This document shows positions 1-10,575 of a stretch of DNA of 64,000 bases, piece by piece. The stretch lies in assembly GCA_039707465.1 (NCBI GenBank), contig CM077645.1, positions 165,782,003 to 165,846,002 on the forward strand. Direction: 5' to 3'. The notes below the pieces were generated by a model, which was given only the letters and a program-made list of their open reading frames with translations, was not told the origin of the DNA and did no database searches. The translations under genes were made by a program, and so were the position numbers. Origin of the DNA: Rhabdophis nuchalis. Its lineage: Eukaryota > Chordata > Lepidosauria > Squamata > Natricidae. How positions within the stretch are numbered: position 1 is the stretch's first letter; every line of letters begins with the position of its first letter.

Positions 1-926
1 TATTAAACCTTAGCCTTTACTTATTAAATCCAAGTTCAGAACACAGAGCATATGATTGAGAGTGTGTCCATTTTAAATTGACAAATACTTTATAATTTTC
101 AGTTAAAAGTGATTTGGTAATAAATTTTTATCCACTATCTGAACTCCTCTGCACTCTTTACATAGGCTGATGTATATTGTACATGTATAAACACATGTCT
201 GGTCATTAAATTATTCCAGTGCTATTTTCAAGAATACTGCAAAAGTTCACAATGTCTAAATTGGCTATAAAACAGAACAAAACAAATCCCTATTTTAGGG
301 AACGTTAACTGGACTATCCAGAAATGACTACAGTATTGTCAAAGTCAAAAATCAGTTTGAAATTCCAAGATTATGATAGCTAAATAGTTCAACATATTCA
401 TTGAAGGGTATCTTTCCAAAATCTATTTACTTATGTTACCTTTGTTCCATACATTTTCAATACACTTGAAAGCACAAATACTACTCTTTCTTATGCAGTA
501 TTTTATTTATGACATTGGACAGATCAAATTAATATACATAAAGCAGAACAAAGGTGAACTATGTTAAATTGTTCAGGTTCCCAATTAACACTGCAGTTGG
601 TTCATCGATCGATTGATGATTATGTACCATCAGTTGATGTCAACTCTTAGCAACCACGTAAAAATTTATGTTAATTCAAGAATGAATTTTATTGAATTTA
701 ACAGAGATAACCTCCAAATTAATGAGCATAAGATTATAATCAGAGCTTGACAATATTTTTTTTTAAATGAATTAATTCCATTCAGTATAATGGGAATTAC
801 TTCAGAATTAACCTGCAATTGATTGACATTATAAGAGAAGAAAAAAAATCCTATTGCATAAGTGTAAATTGGAGGGAGAGATTTAACATTAATGAGTTAA
901 TTGCTAGTTAGTTAGTTGGATTTTTA
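1..926. other. AT-rich stretch, nothing recognised
   Basis: No coding, repeat or RNA signature is recognised. The sequence is AT-rich with many stops in all frames and reads like intergenic or intronic DNA. Confidence 0.55.
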
Positions 927-930
927 TTGC

Positions 931-946
931 GTGTGTGTGTGTGTGT
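931..946. repeat. (GT)n microsatellite
   Basis: A run of eight GT dinucleotides. It borders the tRNA-like repeat fragment that follows. Confidence 0.9.
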
Positions 947-1062
947 TGCGTTTGTGCTGATAAATAAACAAACAAGGGAGACTAGTATAGATCTATTTCA
1001 AGCTATTTAGCTCTCATCAGCTAGCCATACCCTTACTGGGATTTGAACCTGAGTCATTTTAA
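947..1062 (-). repeat. Repeat fragment with a tRNA-type B box
   Basis: Read on the minus strand, the stretch near 1035-1050 contains GGTTCAAATCCC, a good match to a Pol III B box. It is followed by a segment that resembles squamate interspersed repeats from memory. No convincing A box is seen, so this may be a decayed SINE or a chance match beside the PLE cluster. Confidence 0.3.
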
Positions 1063-1096
1063 ATGTAAGGCAGTTGTAATTGTATGAGGTTTTGGT

Positions 1097-1480
1097 TTAC
1101 TCAGGTCTTTTCCCGTGTAAAATTAAAACTGTTTTTGCAACGTTTCGACGGGATCACACCTGTTATCATCAGGCTGGTGCCTTTGTTTTCTGCGAGTGAG
1201 CTGTGATCGAAGTGGCAATTTTTCTATAAGTGGAGGTGGGAGGGGTTGGAATGTTGGCTCTGCTGCTTTGAACGGATTGGTTGGCTGATTTGTCACATCC
1301 TGATTGGTAGATGGAGTGGATGTTTGTTGAGAATGATTGATGATGGTGTCAGTGTTTATGGCTGGGACTCGTTTAGTGGCCAGAGCTGGTTTCCAGATGT
1401 CTGGCAGGCGGGAGGCATCATCACGTCTATTTATGTTGTGGGGGTGTTTCTCTAATTCAATAGCTTTCATAAATTATGGA
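1097..1480 (-). mobile_element. Penelope-like element, 3' fragment (copy A, minus)
   Basis: The minus-strand frame over 1123-1470 (115 codons) begins with the tail of a GIY-YIG domain, including EIEKHPHNINRRDD-type residues and the PDIWKPAL block, then a Pro/Thr/Gln-rich spacer, and ends with VETLQKQF and a stop. The same blocks occur in the larger plus-strand copy that ends near 2395, where they follow a clear GIY-YIG motif. In Penelope-like elements this C-terminal region follows the reverse transcriptase. The 3' untranslated part carries TTTTACACGGGAAAAGACC and ends near 1097. The catalytic GVY..YIG part is missing, so this piece is inactive. Confidence 0.75.
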
Positions 1481-1559
1481 ATTGTCACATCTATTCCAAT
1501 AAATTATGAAGCTATTGAAATAGAGAAACATCCCCACAACATAAATAGACGTGATGATG
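1416..1559. repeat. Inverted repeat joining two PLE fragments head to head
   Basis: The arms are 1416-1477 and 1498-1559. Each is about 62 bp and they match as reverse complements with only a few differences, around a spacer of about 20 bp. Both arms encode the same PLE segment (EAIE[IL]EKHPHNINRRDD) in opposite orientation. Confidence 0.85.
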
Positions 1560-1628
1560 GGTGGGATCCCATCAAAACCTTGCAAAAACACCTTTAATTT
1601 TACACGGGAAAAGACCCGAATAAACCAA
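1497..1628 (+). mobile_element. Penelope-like element, internally deleted 3' fragment (plus)
   Basis: The plus frame encodes YEAIEIEKHPHNINRRDDG and then jumps directly to WDPIKTLQKHL and a stop. The roughly 70-80-residue spacer present in the minus-strand copy at 1123-1470 is missing. The 3' untranslated motif TTTTACACGGGAAAAGACC follows at once. The copy ends near 1628, where a second, different PLE copy begins in the same orientation without a gap. Confidence 0.7.
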
Positions 1629-2400
1629 GACAAAGAACAGGAAAATGGCATTGCCCTCATCCCATACATTAAAGGTACCACAGACAAAATCAGCAAAATT
1701 CTCCACAAGCACAACATCAAGACAGCCTTCAACACCGACCAAAAAATAACCAATATCCTAAGGAACCCCAAAGACAAGATCCAGCTAGAAAGCCAAGGAG
1801 TCTACAAAATTCCATGCAAAATCTGCCCTGCCACTTACATAGGACAAACCAACAGAAGGATAAGTGCACGTATTGCTGAACATAAAAATGCATTAAAAAA
1901 TCATCTTAATACCTCATCTCTTTATCAACATTTCAAAACTACTGGACATGACATTGACTTTCAAGGAACTAAAATGATCTCCAAGACTGAACAGCTGAAC
2001 AGGAGAATAATCAGAGAAGCCATTGAAATAGAGAGGCAATCTAACAGTATGAACAAACGTGATGACACCTCCCGCCTACCAGACATCTGGAAACCAGCAC
2101 TGACCAAAACACGAGCCCCACCCTCCACCCAAGCTGTTGAAATTCAAAACAAGGAGAAACATACAAATGAGACCAATCAGCATCAATCTACCAGTCATGA
2201 TGCAGCTGCACAGCCAATCAACCCACTCACAACAATAGTCAACACTCCACCCCCACCCCCACCAAGATTTAAGGAAGGGCGACGCCTTCGCAGTCGCAGT
2301 CACAGACAGAAGCCTGCCTGAGAATGGCAAGTGAGATCTTGCCGAAACGTTGCAATAACATCTCCATGCTATATACACAGGAAAATCCCCGAAGCCAGCA
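1629..2400 (+). mobile_element. Penelope-like element with GIY-YIG endonuclease domain (copy B)
   Basis: The frame stays open over 1551-2321 (256 codons from an in-frame Met; the true product would start far upstream). Residues 83-85 are GVY and 96-98 are YIG, with two cysteines (89 and 92) in the intervening CKIC, an Arg at 107, His111, a Glu-rich helix IIREAIEIE near 153-161 and Asn168. These are the expected residues of the PLE-type GIY-YIG endonuclease, which cuts target DNA for target-primed reverse transcription. A PDIWKPAL block and a proline-rich, then basic tail (RSRSHRQKPA) follow. The reverse transcriptase is absent, so the copy is 5'-truncated. The 3' untranslated part includes GCCGAAACGTTGCAATAAC and ends near 2400, just before a GATA microsatellite. 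Confidence 0.85.
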
Positions 2401-2407
2401 ATGCCAG

Positions 2408-2479
<72 letters not shown>
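2408..2479. repeat. (GATA)n microsatellite
   Basis: About 18 uninterrupted TAGA/GATA units directly downstream of the PLE 3' end. It may have grown from that end. Confidence 0.95.
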
Positions 2480-2480
<1 letters not shown>

Positions 2481-2499
2481 ATATATTCAATAAAATGTA

Positions 2500-3100
2500 T
2501 GCAAGAGAGAAAAGCAGCCCCCACCACCAAGGTCAAAGGGGAGCACCCTGCTGGGCGTCCTCTTGTCTCTGCTTAACAACCCCCCGGGCCATCGTTTCTT
2601 TGGCCCTTGTGACCAGGCAATGCAGGGGAGAAGCAGGATGAAAACCAGCAGGAGGCAGGTGGGTGAAGAGAAAGTGGGGAGAAAAACTTACCTCCCCATG
2701 TCCTGTCTTCACCCAGGCATGCGGTGTGGGCACTGCTACAACGTGCACCTTGCTGCACCAGTTCAATTGAGCGAAAAAGATGCTGGCTACAAATCACCCA
2801 CCTGCATTCAAACTAGCCCACCTCCTATCTCCCTGCATGGGCTCTCTTGAGGGGGAGGGAAGGTTTCTCCCAAGACCATCTTCTTTCCTGCCCTCCTGTG
2901 GCGTCAATCCATAGGGGGAGGCACTGACTGTTTGACGCTAAGGTAGAAGCAGCTGTGGCAAGGGGGAAAGCGAGGCTTTTTTGCCAGCCTCCCAGCTGGC
3001 AAAACAGAAATTTTTGCCAGTTCAGTGGGCGTGGCTAGGTGGGGGGTATATGACTGAGTGTGCATGAGTGATATCACTCAAAAAGCACTTCTTCCACCTA
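2500..3100. other. GC-richer unclassified stretch with a hAT-like fragment
   Basis: This stretch is richer in G and C than its surroundings. Its 3' part (about 3010-3066) reads CAGTGGGCGTGGCTAGGTGG and matches, in opposite orientation, a second fragment at 3330-3420. It also has a perfect 14-bp palindrome, GAGTGATATCACTC, near 3066. The open frames here show no recognisable domain. Confidence 0.4.
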
Positions 3101-3109
3101 GCTGGACTA

Positions 3110-3330
3110 GTTTAGAGTTAGATTAGATGTAATTTTAAATTGATTAGGTATGGGGATTTTAACATTTTAGTTTATATTTTAGCACAGGTTATTCAATTTA
3201 ATGCTATTTTAATGTTGCGATTGTATTTATTGTTGTTTGTTGTGTCATTTTTAATTTCCTGTGCACCGCCCTGAGTCCAATGGAGATAGGAGCGGTATAT
3301 AAATCGAATAAAAACCTAAAAAAAAAACCA
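3110..3330 (+). mobile_element. L2-like LINE, 3' untranslated end
   Basis: The sequence has the 3' signature shared by all L2-like copies in this window: a T-rich untranslated stretch with TTTTAGCACAGG, then CTGTGCACCGCCCTGAGTCC, a GGAGCGGTATATAAAT hairpin-like terminus and an A-rich tail. No coding part remains. Confidence 0.8.
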
Positions 3331-3420
3331 TATCAAGTTGACCATGCCCACTCAGTCACATGCCCCCCGCCTAGCCACACCCACCGAATCGATAGTAAAA
3401 AATTTAGAACTCACCACTGA
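3330..3420 (-). mobile_element. hAT-like MITE fragment (CAGTGGTGGG family)
   Basis: Read on the minus strand it begins TCAGTGGTGAGTTCTAAATT and continues into GTGGGTGTGGCTAGGCGGGG. It resembles the element at 34232-34377 at the terminus and the 3010-3066 fragment internally. Only one end is present. Confidence 0.5.
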
Positions 3421-3424
3421 TAGA

Positions 3425-4383
3425 TCTATAACTATCAATATATAATATACTATATTTTATGAATGTATAATATATATTTAAAGTTTGTAAAGTATTGTTG
3501 AATTTTAATGTATATATGTTAAGAGGAAGTTAAAAGAGTAAAGTTAAAAAAAGATGTATCAGAACTTATTTAGAAGCGTTTTAAATGAAAAAATAATAAT
3601 ATTTTAAAATTTAGAAAAATTATTTCTTTTCCTTTTGAGTTAAAAATTTGAAAGAATATATTGAATTTTATTAATATGCATTTTGATAGTCTATAAATAT
3701 TAATGAGTACACAGAAATATGTATTATCACAACAAGAAAAAGCCGACATTGTGGAATCAATTATTTTATCCAAAGAGGAGAATATATTTAATTTTGTTTC
3801 TATTTGGAAATTACTTCTGGACTGTGTGTTTGTAGGTGGGGGAATTTGACTTTTTTTTTTGTTGCTTAGATAAGTTACTTGTAATAGAAATGGCTAGTAT
3901 ATACTATTGTATGAAGGGAAAAAATGATGTTGTAAAATTATTATCTTCTACTATGCCAAAGAGAGTTGGAAGTCAATGCTTTCTACACACCCCTTCTTAC
4001 CCCACATTTTCTCCTTTTCCTTTCTCCTCTACCCTAGTTTTCCATTACTGTTTATTTTCCTTTGTATCTTATATTTTGATAAAAATTAATAAAATTTAAA
4101 TGCGGAAAGGATACATTCACAAAAGTTATTTCATTATATTGCCTGCTTACTAGGCCATTTACTCCAATGAACTCCTGTTTATTAGAACATTTATTTACAT
4201 TGTCTCCTGCTTTTTGAAATATTCACTTCAATGGGCAAAAAAAAACAAAAACCCAGAGAAATGTCACATTTCCATGAAATACAGTGAGAGAAAATGATAG
4301 GAATTCATAGAATTTTAAACCTTAAAGAGACCACAACTATTCATTAAATATGTCATTTAATAAATTTATTTAATTATGAATTT
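3425..4383. other. AT-rich stretch, nothing recognised
   Basis: Very AT-rich sequence with stops in all frames. I see no repeat signature, RNA gene or supported coding sequence. Confidence 0.55.
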
Positions 4384-4530
4384 TAGCACCGGTCTCAAAA
4401 TTGATTTAATCTATTTTTAACTATGTTTGACTGTATTTATTGTCTGTTTTTATTATTCCTGTGCACCGCCCTGAGTCCCGTTGGGGAGAGAGGGTGGTAT
4501 AGAAATGTAATAAAAGTAAAAGTAAGTCAT
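4384..4530 (+). mobile_element. L2-like LINE, short 3' end
   Basis: The fragment starts at TTTTAGCACCGG, runs to CTGTGCACCGCCCTGAGTCC and GAGAGGGTGGTATAGAAAT, and ends in an AGTAAA-type tail. It is a 5'-truncated copy of about 150 bp, without coding sequence. Confidence 0.8.
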
Positions 4531-4973
4531 AAACAACTTACAGTCTATTTAAATTTAAGCAGCACGTACAGTTCCTAAATGAATAAACCATAATTAAGAC
4601 AATCTATTTATGATAAATGCATATTCACACTCATCAATGACGTCTCTGAGGTTTTAAAAAGAGACACAACTAAGTTCTCAGAGAAGGAGGATTTAGGATC
4701 CAAAAGAAAAGTTTTACAAAAGACTTACATTCTATTTGTACATTTTTAGCTTTTACTTATTCTATTTTGACAGAAGCACTACATTACAGCAACAAATAGA
4801 ATAATAATTCTTTTTAAAAAAACACTGAACTATTAAAACCAGGCAATGCAGTAATTGGAACAAGTCTGGTAGCCCTTTTTAAGATGAACACATTATATGG
4901 CATCCACTTTTGTGAGCTGCAGTTGGTGAAAATAAATTATAGAAGCCAACTTCATAATCATATAAGGCCTTGA

Positions 4974-5182
4974 TGGTGCAATGGTTAGACTACAGTATTG
5001 AACACTGACTCTGCCCACTGCCTGAGTTCAATCCTAAATGGCTCAAATGTAACTCAGCCTTCCAGTCTTCCAAAGTCAGTAAAAATTAGAACTAAGATTG
5101 TTGGGGGAAATATGCTAACTCTGTAAACCGCAACAACATTATGAAGTAGTATATAAGTCTAAGTGCTGTTTCTATTGCTACC
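4974..5182 (+). mobile_element. tRNA-derived SINE with L2-like tail
   Basis: The head has an A-box-like GATGGTGCAATGGTTAGA and a B-box-like GAGTTCAATCC, about 50 bp apart, as in Pol III transcribed SINEs. The 3' end reads TAGTATATAAGTCTAAGTGC and stops at TATTGCTA. It resembles a common squamate SINE whose tail matches an L2 LINE end. It is divergent, so it is an old copy. Confidence 0.7.
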
Positions 5183-5189
5183 ATCTCAA

Positions 5190-7715
5190 AAGGAACTTCC
5201 ATAATCTGGGAATCATTCTGAAAGAGCTCCTGTCTGCTATCTCAACAAACAAGATTATAGTAATGAGGTCATCTGTTAAATAAACAAAAGTTTGACAATA
5301 AATTCTAGTGCTTCCAGATTGGAACCTTAGTGCTTTCTGACCCAGAGCAATCTACTGAATTGCTGAAAGTTATTGTGTTCTTTGGAGATACATGGTCCTG
5401 ATATTAATTAGTGAATGATGACTGGGCTGTAGCTCTTTTTAGGCACTTCCTTAACACTGTGATCTCAGAGGGGCTCATTCTCTTTACTTCTGAATCCAAG
5501 CACTGAGAATTAAAACCTAGCTAGAGAACTTGTTGTTGCCACCATGAGCACTGTTGTGTTTTCATTCTTTCATATAAAGCAGCTGCTTCCCTTCAATTGT
5601 CAAATCTCATGCTTTAATTTTCTAAAAGTTCTCTTTTCTTATAAAAGACACATTTGTTCATTCTGCCAGTGCATTAGATTTTATTTAGAATGTCTTTGGA
5701 TGTTGTTGGGTGAGGTTTTTCCCCCCAGCTTGCTTGACAGACAAAGCTTCTGGATCTGAAAAGCCCTCATGGGCAAAGTTTCTTTATAGCATCTTCTCTT
5801 GATGTTTAATTGAAGCCTGAGAGACAATGGATTGTGCAAGGAATAACAATGCATATGGGCATGCAGATACACACACACACACATCGGACATCGGTTTCTC
5901 GGTGGAAAAAATGAGCAAGGCAAGAACTCAACCTGTACCCAGGAGAATTTCCTTGAAAGTTTAGTTTCCTCCAAAGCAGGTCACTTTCATCAATTTGAAG
6001 GCATTCACTTCCTCCAAATTTACAAAAGCTTTATTACAGAGTCAGCATATTCCAACAGCCTTTGCAGAGAAAGCTAAATTCTCCAAATTTCTCCGTCTAT
6101 GTTCCTAAAGGAGGACTTTCCCTGCTTTTCCCAATTTTCTCCTACTACATGTCTGAGTCAGCTAGTGCTAATGCCTTGCTTCGGCATCAGAAATTAAACA
6201 CCTATGAAGCTGCCTCCATACAGCTTGCATACATAATCAGTCATAATGATTCCCCAAACTACCATTGACACATAACTTGTCATTCTGTGATTTGAGGCAA
6301 ACAAGGAGACTGCAACATGTGTTAATATTTGATGCATTTGCTGGCTTCTCCCTCTGAACTTTCAGTGCAAAAGCTGGAAGGATTACATGTAAATGAGATC
6401 TTCTCACTATCGGTGGCTCTCTGGTCCTTGCCAATCCACGGCTGACAGCAAGGATAGCTTGGAGGGTGATGAAGGACAGAAGGACTCTTGCTTATAATGA
6501 GAAAAGAGATGAAGTTGGGAGAACACATTTGTTGGTCTGAAGGATTGCTGTAATAGAGAAGACTAGGAGTAGGTCTCCCTGTCGAGAAAAACAAAATGTA
6601 TGCATCGCTATTGATTGTTTGCTCGTAACAGAAGGAGTGTTCGTGCCTAAATCTGGGGGAAGAAAAGATATCTGTGTGAGAAATAGACAATTCTCTGACA
6701 GTTTTTAAGTGAGAAAATGTGCAGTTTGTCAGTGATCAGAAAAAGGCATTCGACAACTTCTCCCCACAAAAAAACCCCAAAAAACCCTGCCCAAACTGTT
6801 GCTTTATATTATTTTTCAAGATTTTCTGTTTTTCACTGATGAATCTTCACTGCTCTGTCTTCTTCAACTACACATTTGGATATAAACACATACTAGCAAA
6901 TATGTGTGTATTTTACAGTATATGTTTTATATGCAATGGGCCTTATCTGGGATGAATAAAACAAACCCCCACTCCAAAGGAAAAGTTTAAAAACACTTTA
7001 AACTGATTGCTAAAATATCTTCATGTCTGCATTAGAGTTTATAACTATATAGTGTATACAGGATCAATAATCATGTCACAGAACTTATGTGATCATTCCA
7101 AATGAGATCCACTTATTAAAGACAGGTTGTAAAACCTACTACTGCTTTTTACTTACGTACTTGTTGCTTGTTTTATAAAGACAGGAAACAGGTTGACTTT
7201 CACTTTAACCGACAATCTTGGAGTGATGTTTTACTGTGTAAAATCAAGGACTGTTATTTTGTTCTGGCTCTGTGATTATTCATCTTAGCAGGCAGAGTTC
7301 TGCATGTGTTAGATAAATCATAGCATATAGCCAGTGTCTTTTGAATTTTGAGAGGTTTCATCAGCATCTTGATTGAAACATTTCCAATCTCTTTACTGAA
7401 CAGTATGGTTAGTTAGCCCTGTCAAAAGCCCAGGTTGGTCAATAATTTCTCATGAAAATATTTGGATGTCACCCAAGTGTTCAGCCTGCTTGCATTTTAG
7501 TATAGTTCTGCATTTGTCCAGGGCCAAATTAAGATTTCTAACTCCTATGTGCAAAATAATTCAATTTAACTCACCTATTTCCTTACAATAATGCAACATC
7601 TTTTGTCTAATTCATTAAATCTGTTAAATTATTTTGGTTCTCTGTAGTGGGGCGTGGGCATGGCAGGATAGTCTCACATCAATAAAATAACATTTTTAAA
7701 GCTTTTTTTAATTTA
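5190..7715. other. Long stretch without a recognised feature
   Basis: Apart from a short CA run near 5870-5882, nothing is recognised. The plus frame at 5544-5759 has a good Kozak context (GCCACCATGAG), but its 71 codons show no domain, so it is not called a gene. Confidence 0.5.
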
Positions 7716-7726
7716 CTTACTCCATA

Positions 7727-8049
7727 AGGTAAAGGTAAAGGTTCCCCTCGCATATAAGTGCTAGTTGTTCCCAACTCTAGAGGACGGTGCTCATCTCCAT
7801 TTCAAAGCCGAAGAGCCAGTGCTGTCCGAAGATCTCTCCATGGTCATGTGGCCTGCATGACCTTCCCACCAAAGGTGGTTCCTATTACTCTACTTGCATT
7901 TTTACATGCATTCGAACTGCTAGGTTGGTAGAAGCTGGAACAAGTAATGGGAGCTCACTCCATTATGTGGCGCTAGGAATTCGAACCACCAAACTGCCGA
8001 CCTTTCTGATAGACAAGCTCAGCCTCTTAGCCATTGAGCTACCGTATCC
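7727..8049 (-). mobile_element. Sauria/Squam1-type SINE
   Basis: On the minus strand the head has GTAGCTCAATGGCTAAGAGG (A box) and GGTTCGAATTCC (B box). The body has ACCACCTTTGGTGGGAAGG, the 3' domain has GAAATGGAGATGAGCACCG, and the tail is ACCTTT repeated. The imperfect direct repeats CTTACTCCATA (7716-7726) and TTTATTCCATA (8050-8060) match at 9 of 11 positions and are the likely target-site duplication. This SINE family is known for a tRNA-like head and a Bov-B-like tail. Confidence 0.9.
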
Positions 8050-8149
8050 TTTATTCCATACATTGTCTAAATTCACCTGTATCTGTTGCATTTCTTTATC
8101 ATACTATTATCACCTTTATCCTTAGTTGGTTTGTAGTACACAAACCAAT

Positions 8150-8495
8150 TAAAGGCAACTTCCCAAACATACTAAACAAACCAAAAGACCCAGCAGTCCC
8201 AGAAACAAAAAACTGGAGACATCTTCCAAATACAGTGTAATGACTGCAACAACCACATTTAAGGACAAACAGACATCCATGAATGCCAACAGGCAGTCAG
8301 AAGATATTTAATTTCCCAATATATCAACTGACTTAACCATAGCTTCAATTAGGAAACTATGACCTTGCTTAGGTCTTTTTTTTAGTTTGATCAAGCCAAG
8401 TTCAAAAGTGCTAGGAAATTGGTAGAAGCCTGGCTTTTTGAAAAAGTAGCCATCCTTAGACACACAGATATAAACATCCACATACTATGTGGGGG
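8150..8495 (+). mobile_element. Penelope-like element, decayed GIY-YIG part (copy C, 5' piece)
   Basis: Allowing for stops and frameshifts, the plus strand reads NKPKDPAVPETKNW, CNDCNNH, GQTDIHECQQAVRR and later a HSFN block. This is the order of the linker, CxxC, YIGQT, helix and His/Phe/Asn blocks of a PLE endonuclease domain. It belongs to a different subfamily from copy B. It appears to continue at 9300-9650, after an insertion of about 800 bp. Confidence 0.65.
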
Positions 8496-8499
8496 CACG

Positions 8500-8950
8500 A
8501 TGTGTTAGCAACTCTGGGTTCAGAACCAGTGTTACAACTCTAGTCCCTTAACCAGTGTTAGCAAATAAATGCGGAATAGTGCAATTCACTGAACAGTAAA
8601 GAGATATATTGCTGTAATCACAAACAAACTCTAAAACAGTGATAGTAAGAAAATAAATAGTCTTTACTTTGTAGCAACTAAAATGCTTCTTCCGACTAAC
8701 TTCTCAAACAATAATAACAGTCCTTCACCCAACACAGAGTTACCTTACGGTGATGCAAAACAAATACTCCTCCTTCTTCACAGCTTCGGCTCCTCAGCAC
8801 AGGGAATCGAAAAGGGAATTGCCTGTGATTCTGAGCTTCCTTTATGGTAGACCTGATAAGCACAGCCAATCAGATTATAAGACAGTTCTTAAAGCTACAC
8901 AACTCCCCAAGAACATAGGCTCATATATATTGTCAACCCAATATAAGGCT
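8500..8950 (-). mobile_element. LTR-like insertion inside PLE copy C
   Basis: The segment separates the two PLE halves. On the minus strand it has a CCAAT-type box (GATTGG, near 8871), a TATA-like CATAAAGG about 30 bp further on, and an A/T-rich end with AATAAA-type signals. This order suggests a solo LTR, but I cannot fix the termini or a target duplication. Confidence 0.3.
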
Positions 8951-8957
8951 GAATATC

Positions 8958-9295
8958 CTAACATGATGGCTAAGTGGTTAAAGATGCTGAGCTTGTCATT
9001 TGGAGAGCTACTATACCGGGTTTGAGACCCGAGCTCCGCACTACAGAGAGAGCTCTGGTTACTTGCCCCAGCTTCTGTCTACCTAGCAATTGGAAGCATA
9101 CAAATGTCAGTAGATTAAAAGATGCCACTTCAGTGGAAAAGTAGCAGTTTTCCATGCACCTTTGGTGTATAGCCATGTTGGCCACATGACCATGGAAATT
9201 GTCTTTGGACAACAGTGGCTCTCTTGACTAAGAAATGGAGATGAGCACCACGCCCTAGAATCAGACATGACTGGTCAGGGTGACGTTACTTACAT
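8958..9295 (+). mobile_element. Sauria/Squam1-type SINE (diverged)
   Basis: The A box is GATGGCTAAGTGGTTAAAG and the head continues GCTGAGCTTGTCA. Downstream are CCCCAGCTTCTGTCTACC, CACATGACCATGGAAATTG and AAATGGAGATGAGCACCAC. The terminal ACCTTT tail is degraded. No clear target duplication was found. Confidence 0.85.
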
Positions 9296-9650
9296 ATCTT
9301 TACATACTACACAAAAGAGACAATCAACAAACCAAAAAGAGAACAAAAAAACCCTAAGCAACATCCCCACCAACAATCAGCACCCAGATCAGGATAGATT
9401 AACTCCAAGATTAACATCAGATCAACAATCAAGTAAACAATATCCCAATCAACAAAACTGACAAACAAATCAACAACAAATCAACAATAAGCAGCCCAAT
9501 CAAAGAACCTCTGAGATCACCCTCACCAACACTGACAAGGCAAGCCACTAGAATATAAACTGAGAACAAATCCCATTCCTTATTAGCACTGATGATGTTA
9601 CTTAGTTTGGGTAATGAAATATCAGCAAGAAAATAAGAGATCACCAAAGG
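9296..9650 (+). mobile_element. Penelope-like element 3' piece (copy C continued)
   Basis: The open frame over 9267-9461 encodes a Gln/Asn/Thr-rich tail (QKRQSTNQKENKKT), similar in composition to the C-terminal tails at 1123-1470 and 1551-2321. The untranslated end reads GCACTGATGATGTTACTTAG and then GTAATGAAATATCAGCAAG. That layout parallels the GATGATAACAGG...GAAACGTTGCAA end of copy A. The assignment rests on this pattern and on the 8150-8495 piece. Confidence 0.5.
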
Positions 9651-9654
9651 CCTT

Positions 9655-9991
9655 GAAGTACTCATATCTAACGATCTAAGTGCCAGAGCCCCCTGTAACA
9701 ACATTGCCAAAAGGCATTAAGAGTTGTTAACCTAATTTTAATCTTGCGTAGCTTCTTTTCTGGTAATATTGTACTGCTAACCAGAGCATACAAAATATTT
9801 ACTAGACCAATTCTCAAATACACCTCATCTGTCTGGAACCCGTACTGCAAATAGAATATTAATACAATTGAGATATTTCACGAGAAGAGTCCTCCATTCC
9901 ACTGTTCACAACAGAATACCTTATGCCACCAGACTTGAAATTTTGGTCTTAGAAAACTTAGAATTATTCCGCCTTCGGTCTGACCTAAGCA
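9655..9991 (+). mobile_element. CR1/L3-like LINE 3' coding region, left half
   Basis: Broken plus frames read ISNDLSARAPCNNIAKR, then TRLEILVLENLELFRLRSDLSI. This matches the C-terminal part of CR1/Jockey-type ORF2, where a conserved LxxLxLRRLRxDL block follows the RT thumb. The frame is interrupted at 9991 by the Helitron and continues at 14299. The copy has many stops and is dead. Confidence 0.65.
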
Positions 9992-10246
9992 TCTATATAA
10001 ATAAAAATGTAAAATAGTTTGTACGAATCCACTAATCTCAAAAACTACTGGACCGATTTACACCAAACTTTCACACAATGTAGCCAAGGACTTCCAATAA
10101 TAGAATAGCTACTCATTTTGTGCCTAGCACACTTGTATCGTGTGTAAAGTAAACACAAATAAAAGGTACTAACTAAAAATGTTTTTACTCCCTGTAACTC
10201 CGCCCACCAACAGTCATTAACTACGGAGGCCTCTTAGGGCCAAAAG

Positions 10247-10540
10247 GCACTGGAGTCAAACTATTCTCCAAAGCACCTGAGGGCAGAACAAGAAGCAATG
10301 GGAGGAAATCAAGGAGAGAAGCAACTTAGAACTGAGGAGAAATTTCCTGACAGTTAGGACAATTAATCAGTGGAACAGCTTGCCTCCAGAAGTTGTGAAT
10401 GCCCCAACCCTGGAAGTCTTTAAAAAGATGTTAGATAGCCATTTGTCTGAAATGGTATAGGGCTTCCTGCCTAGGCAGGGAGTTGGACTAGATGACCTCC
10501 GAGGTCCCTTCCAACACTGCTATTGTATTATTGTATTGCA
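10247..10540 (+). mobile_element. CR1 LINE 3' end (copy 1 in Helitron)
   Basis: The sequence has the CR1 3' coding end and short untranslated tail: CAACTTAGAACTGAGGAG, CTGACAGTTAGGACAATTAA, TTGGACTAGATGACCTCC and GAGGTCCCTTCCAACACTG, then a TATTGTATT-type tail. It is severely 5'-truncated, as usual for CR1, and has no target duplication. Confidence 0.9.
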
Positions 10541-10575
10541 GTAGGTAGGTAGATAGGGGAATAGAGAGAGAGGGT
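10541..10575. repeat. Minisatellite unit between the two CR1 copies
   Basis: It reads CAGTAGGTAGGTAGATAGGG and then AATAGAGAGAG. The same motif recurs at 11795-12021 and 13967-14192, so it belongs to the Helitron's internal minisatellite. Confidence 0.8.

Noticed and set aside
5544..5759. 71-codon frame with a strong Kozak context
   Set aside because: The product has no domain, signal or homologous look, and no splice or promoter context supports it.
7787..8125. 112-codon plus frame
   Set aside because: It is the antisense of a Sauria-type SINE.
8126..8148. 9-bp hairpin TTGGTTTGT / ACAAACCAA
   Set aside because: It is short and near the border of a SINE and PLE piece; it is likely chance.
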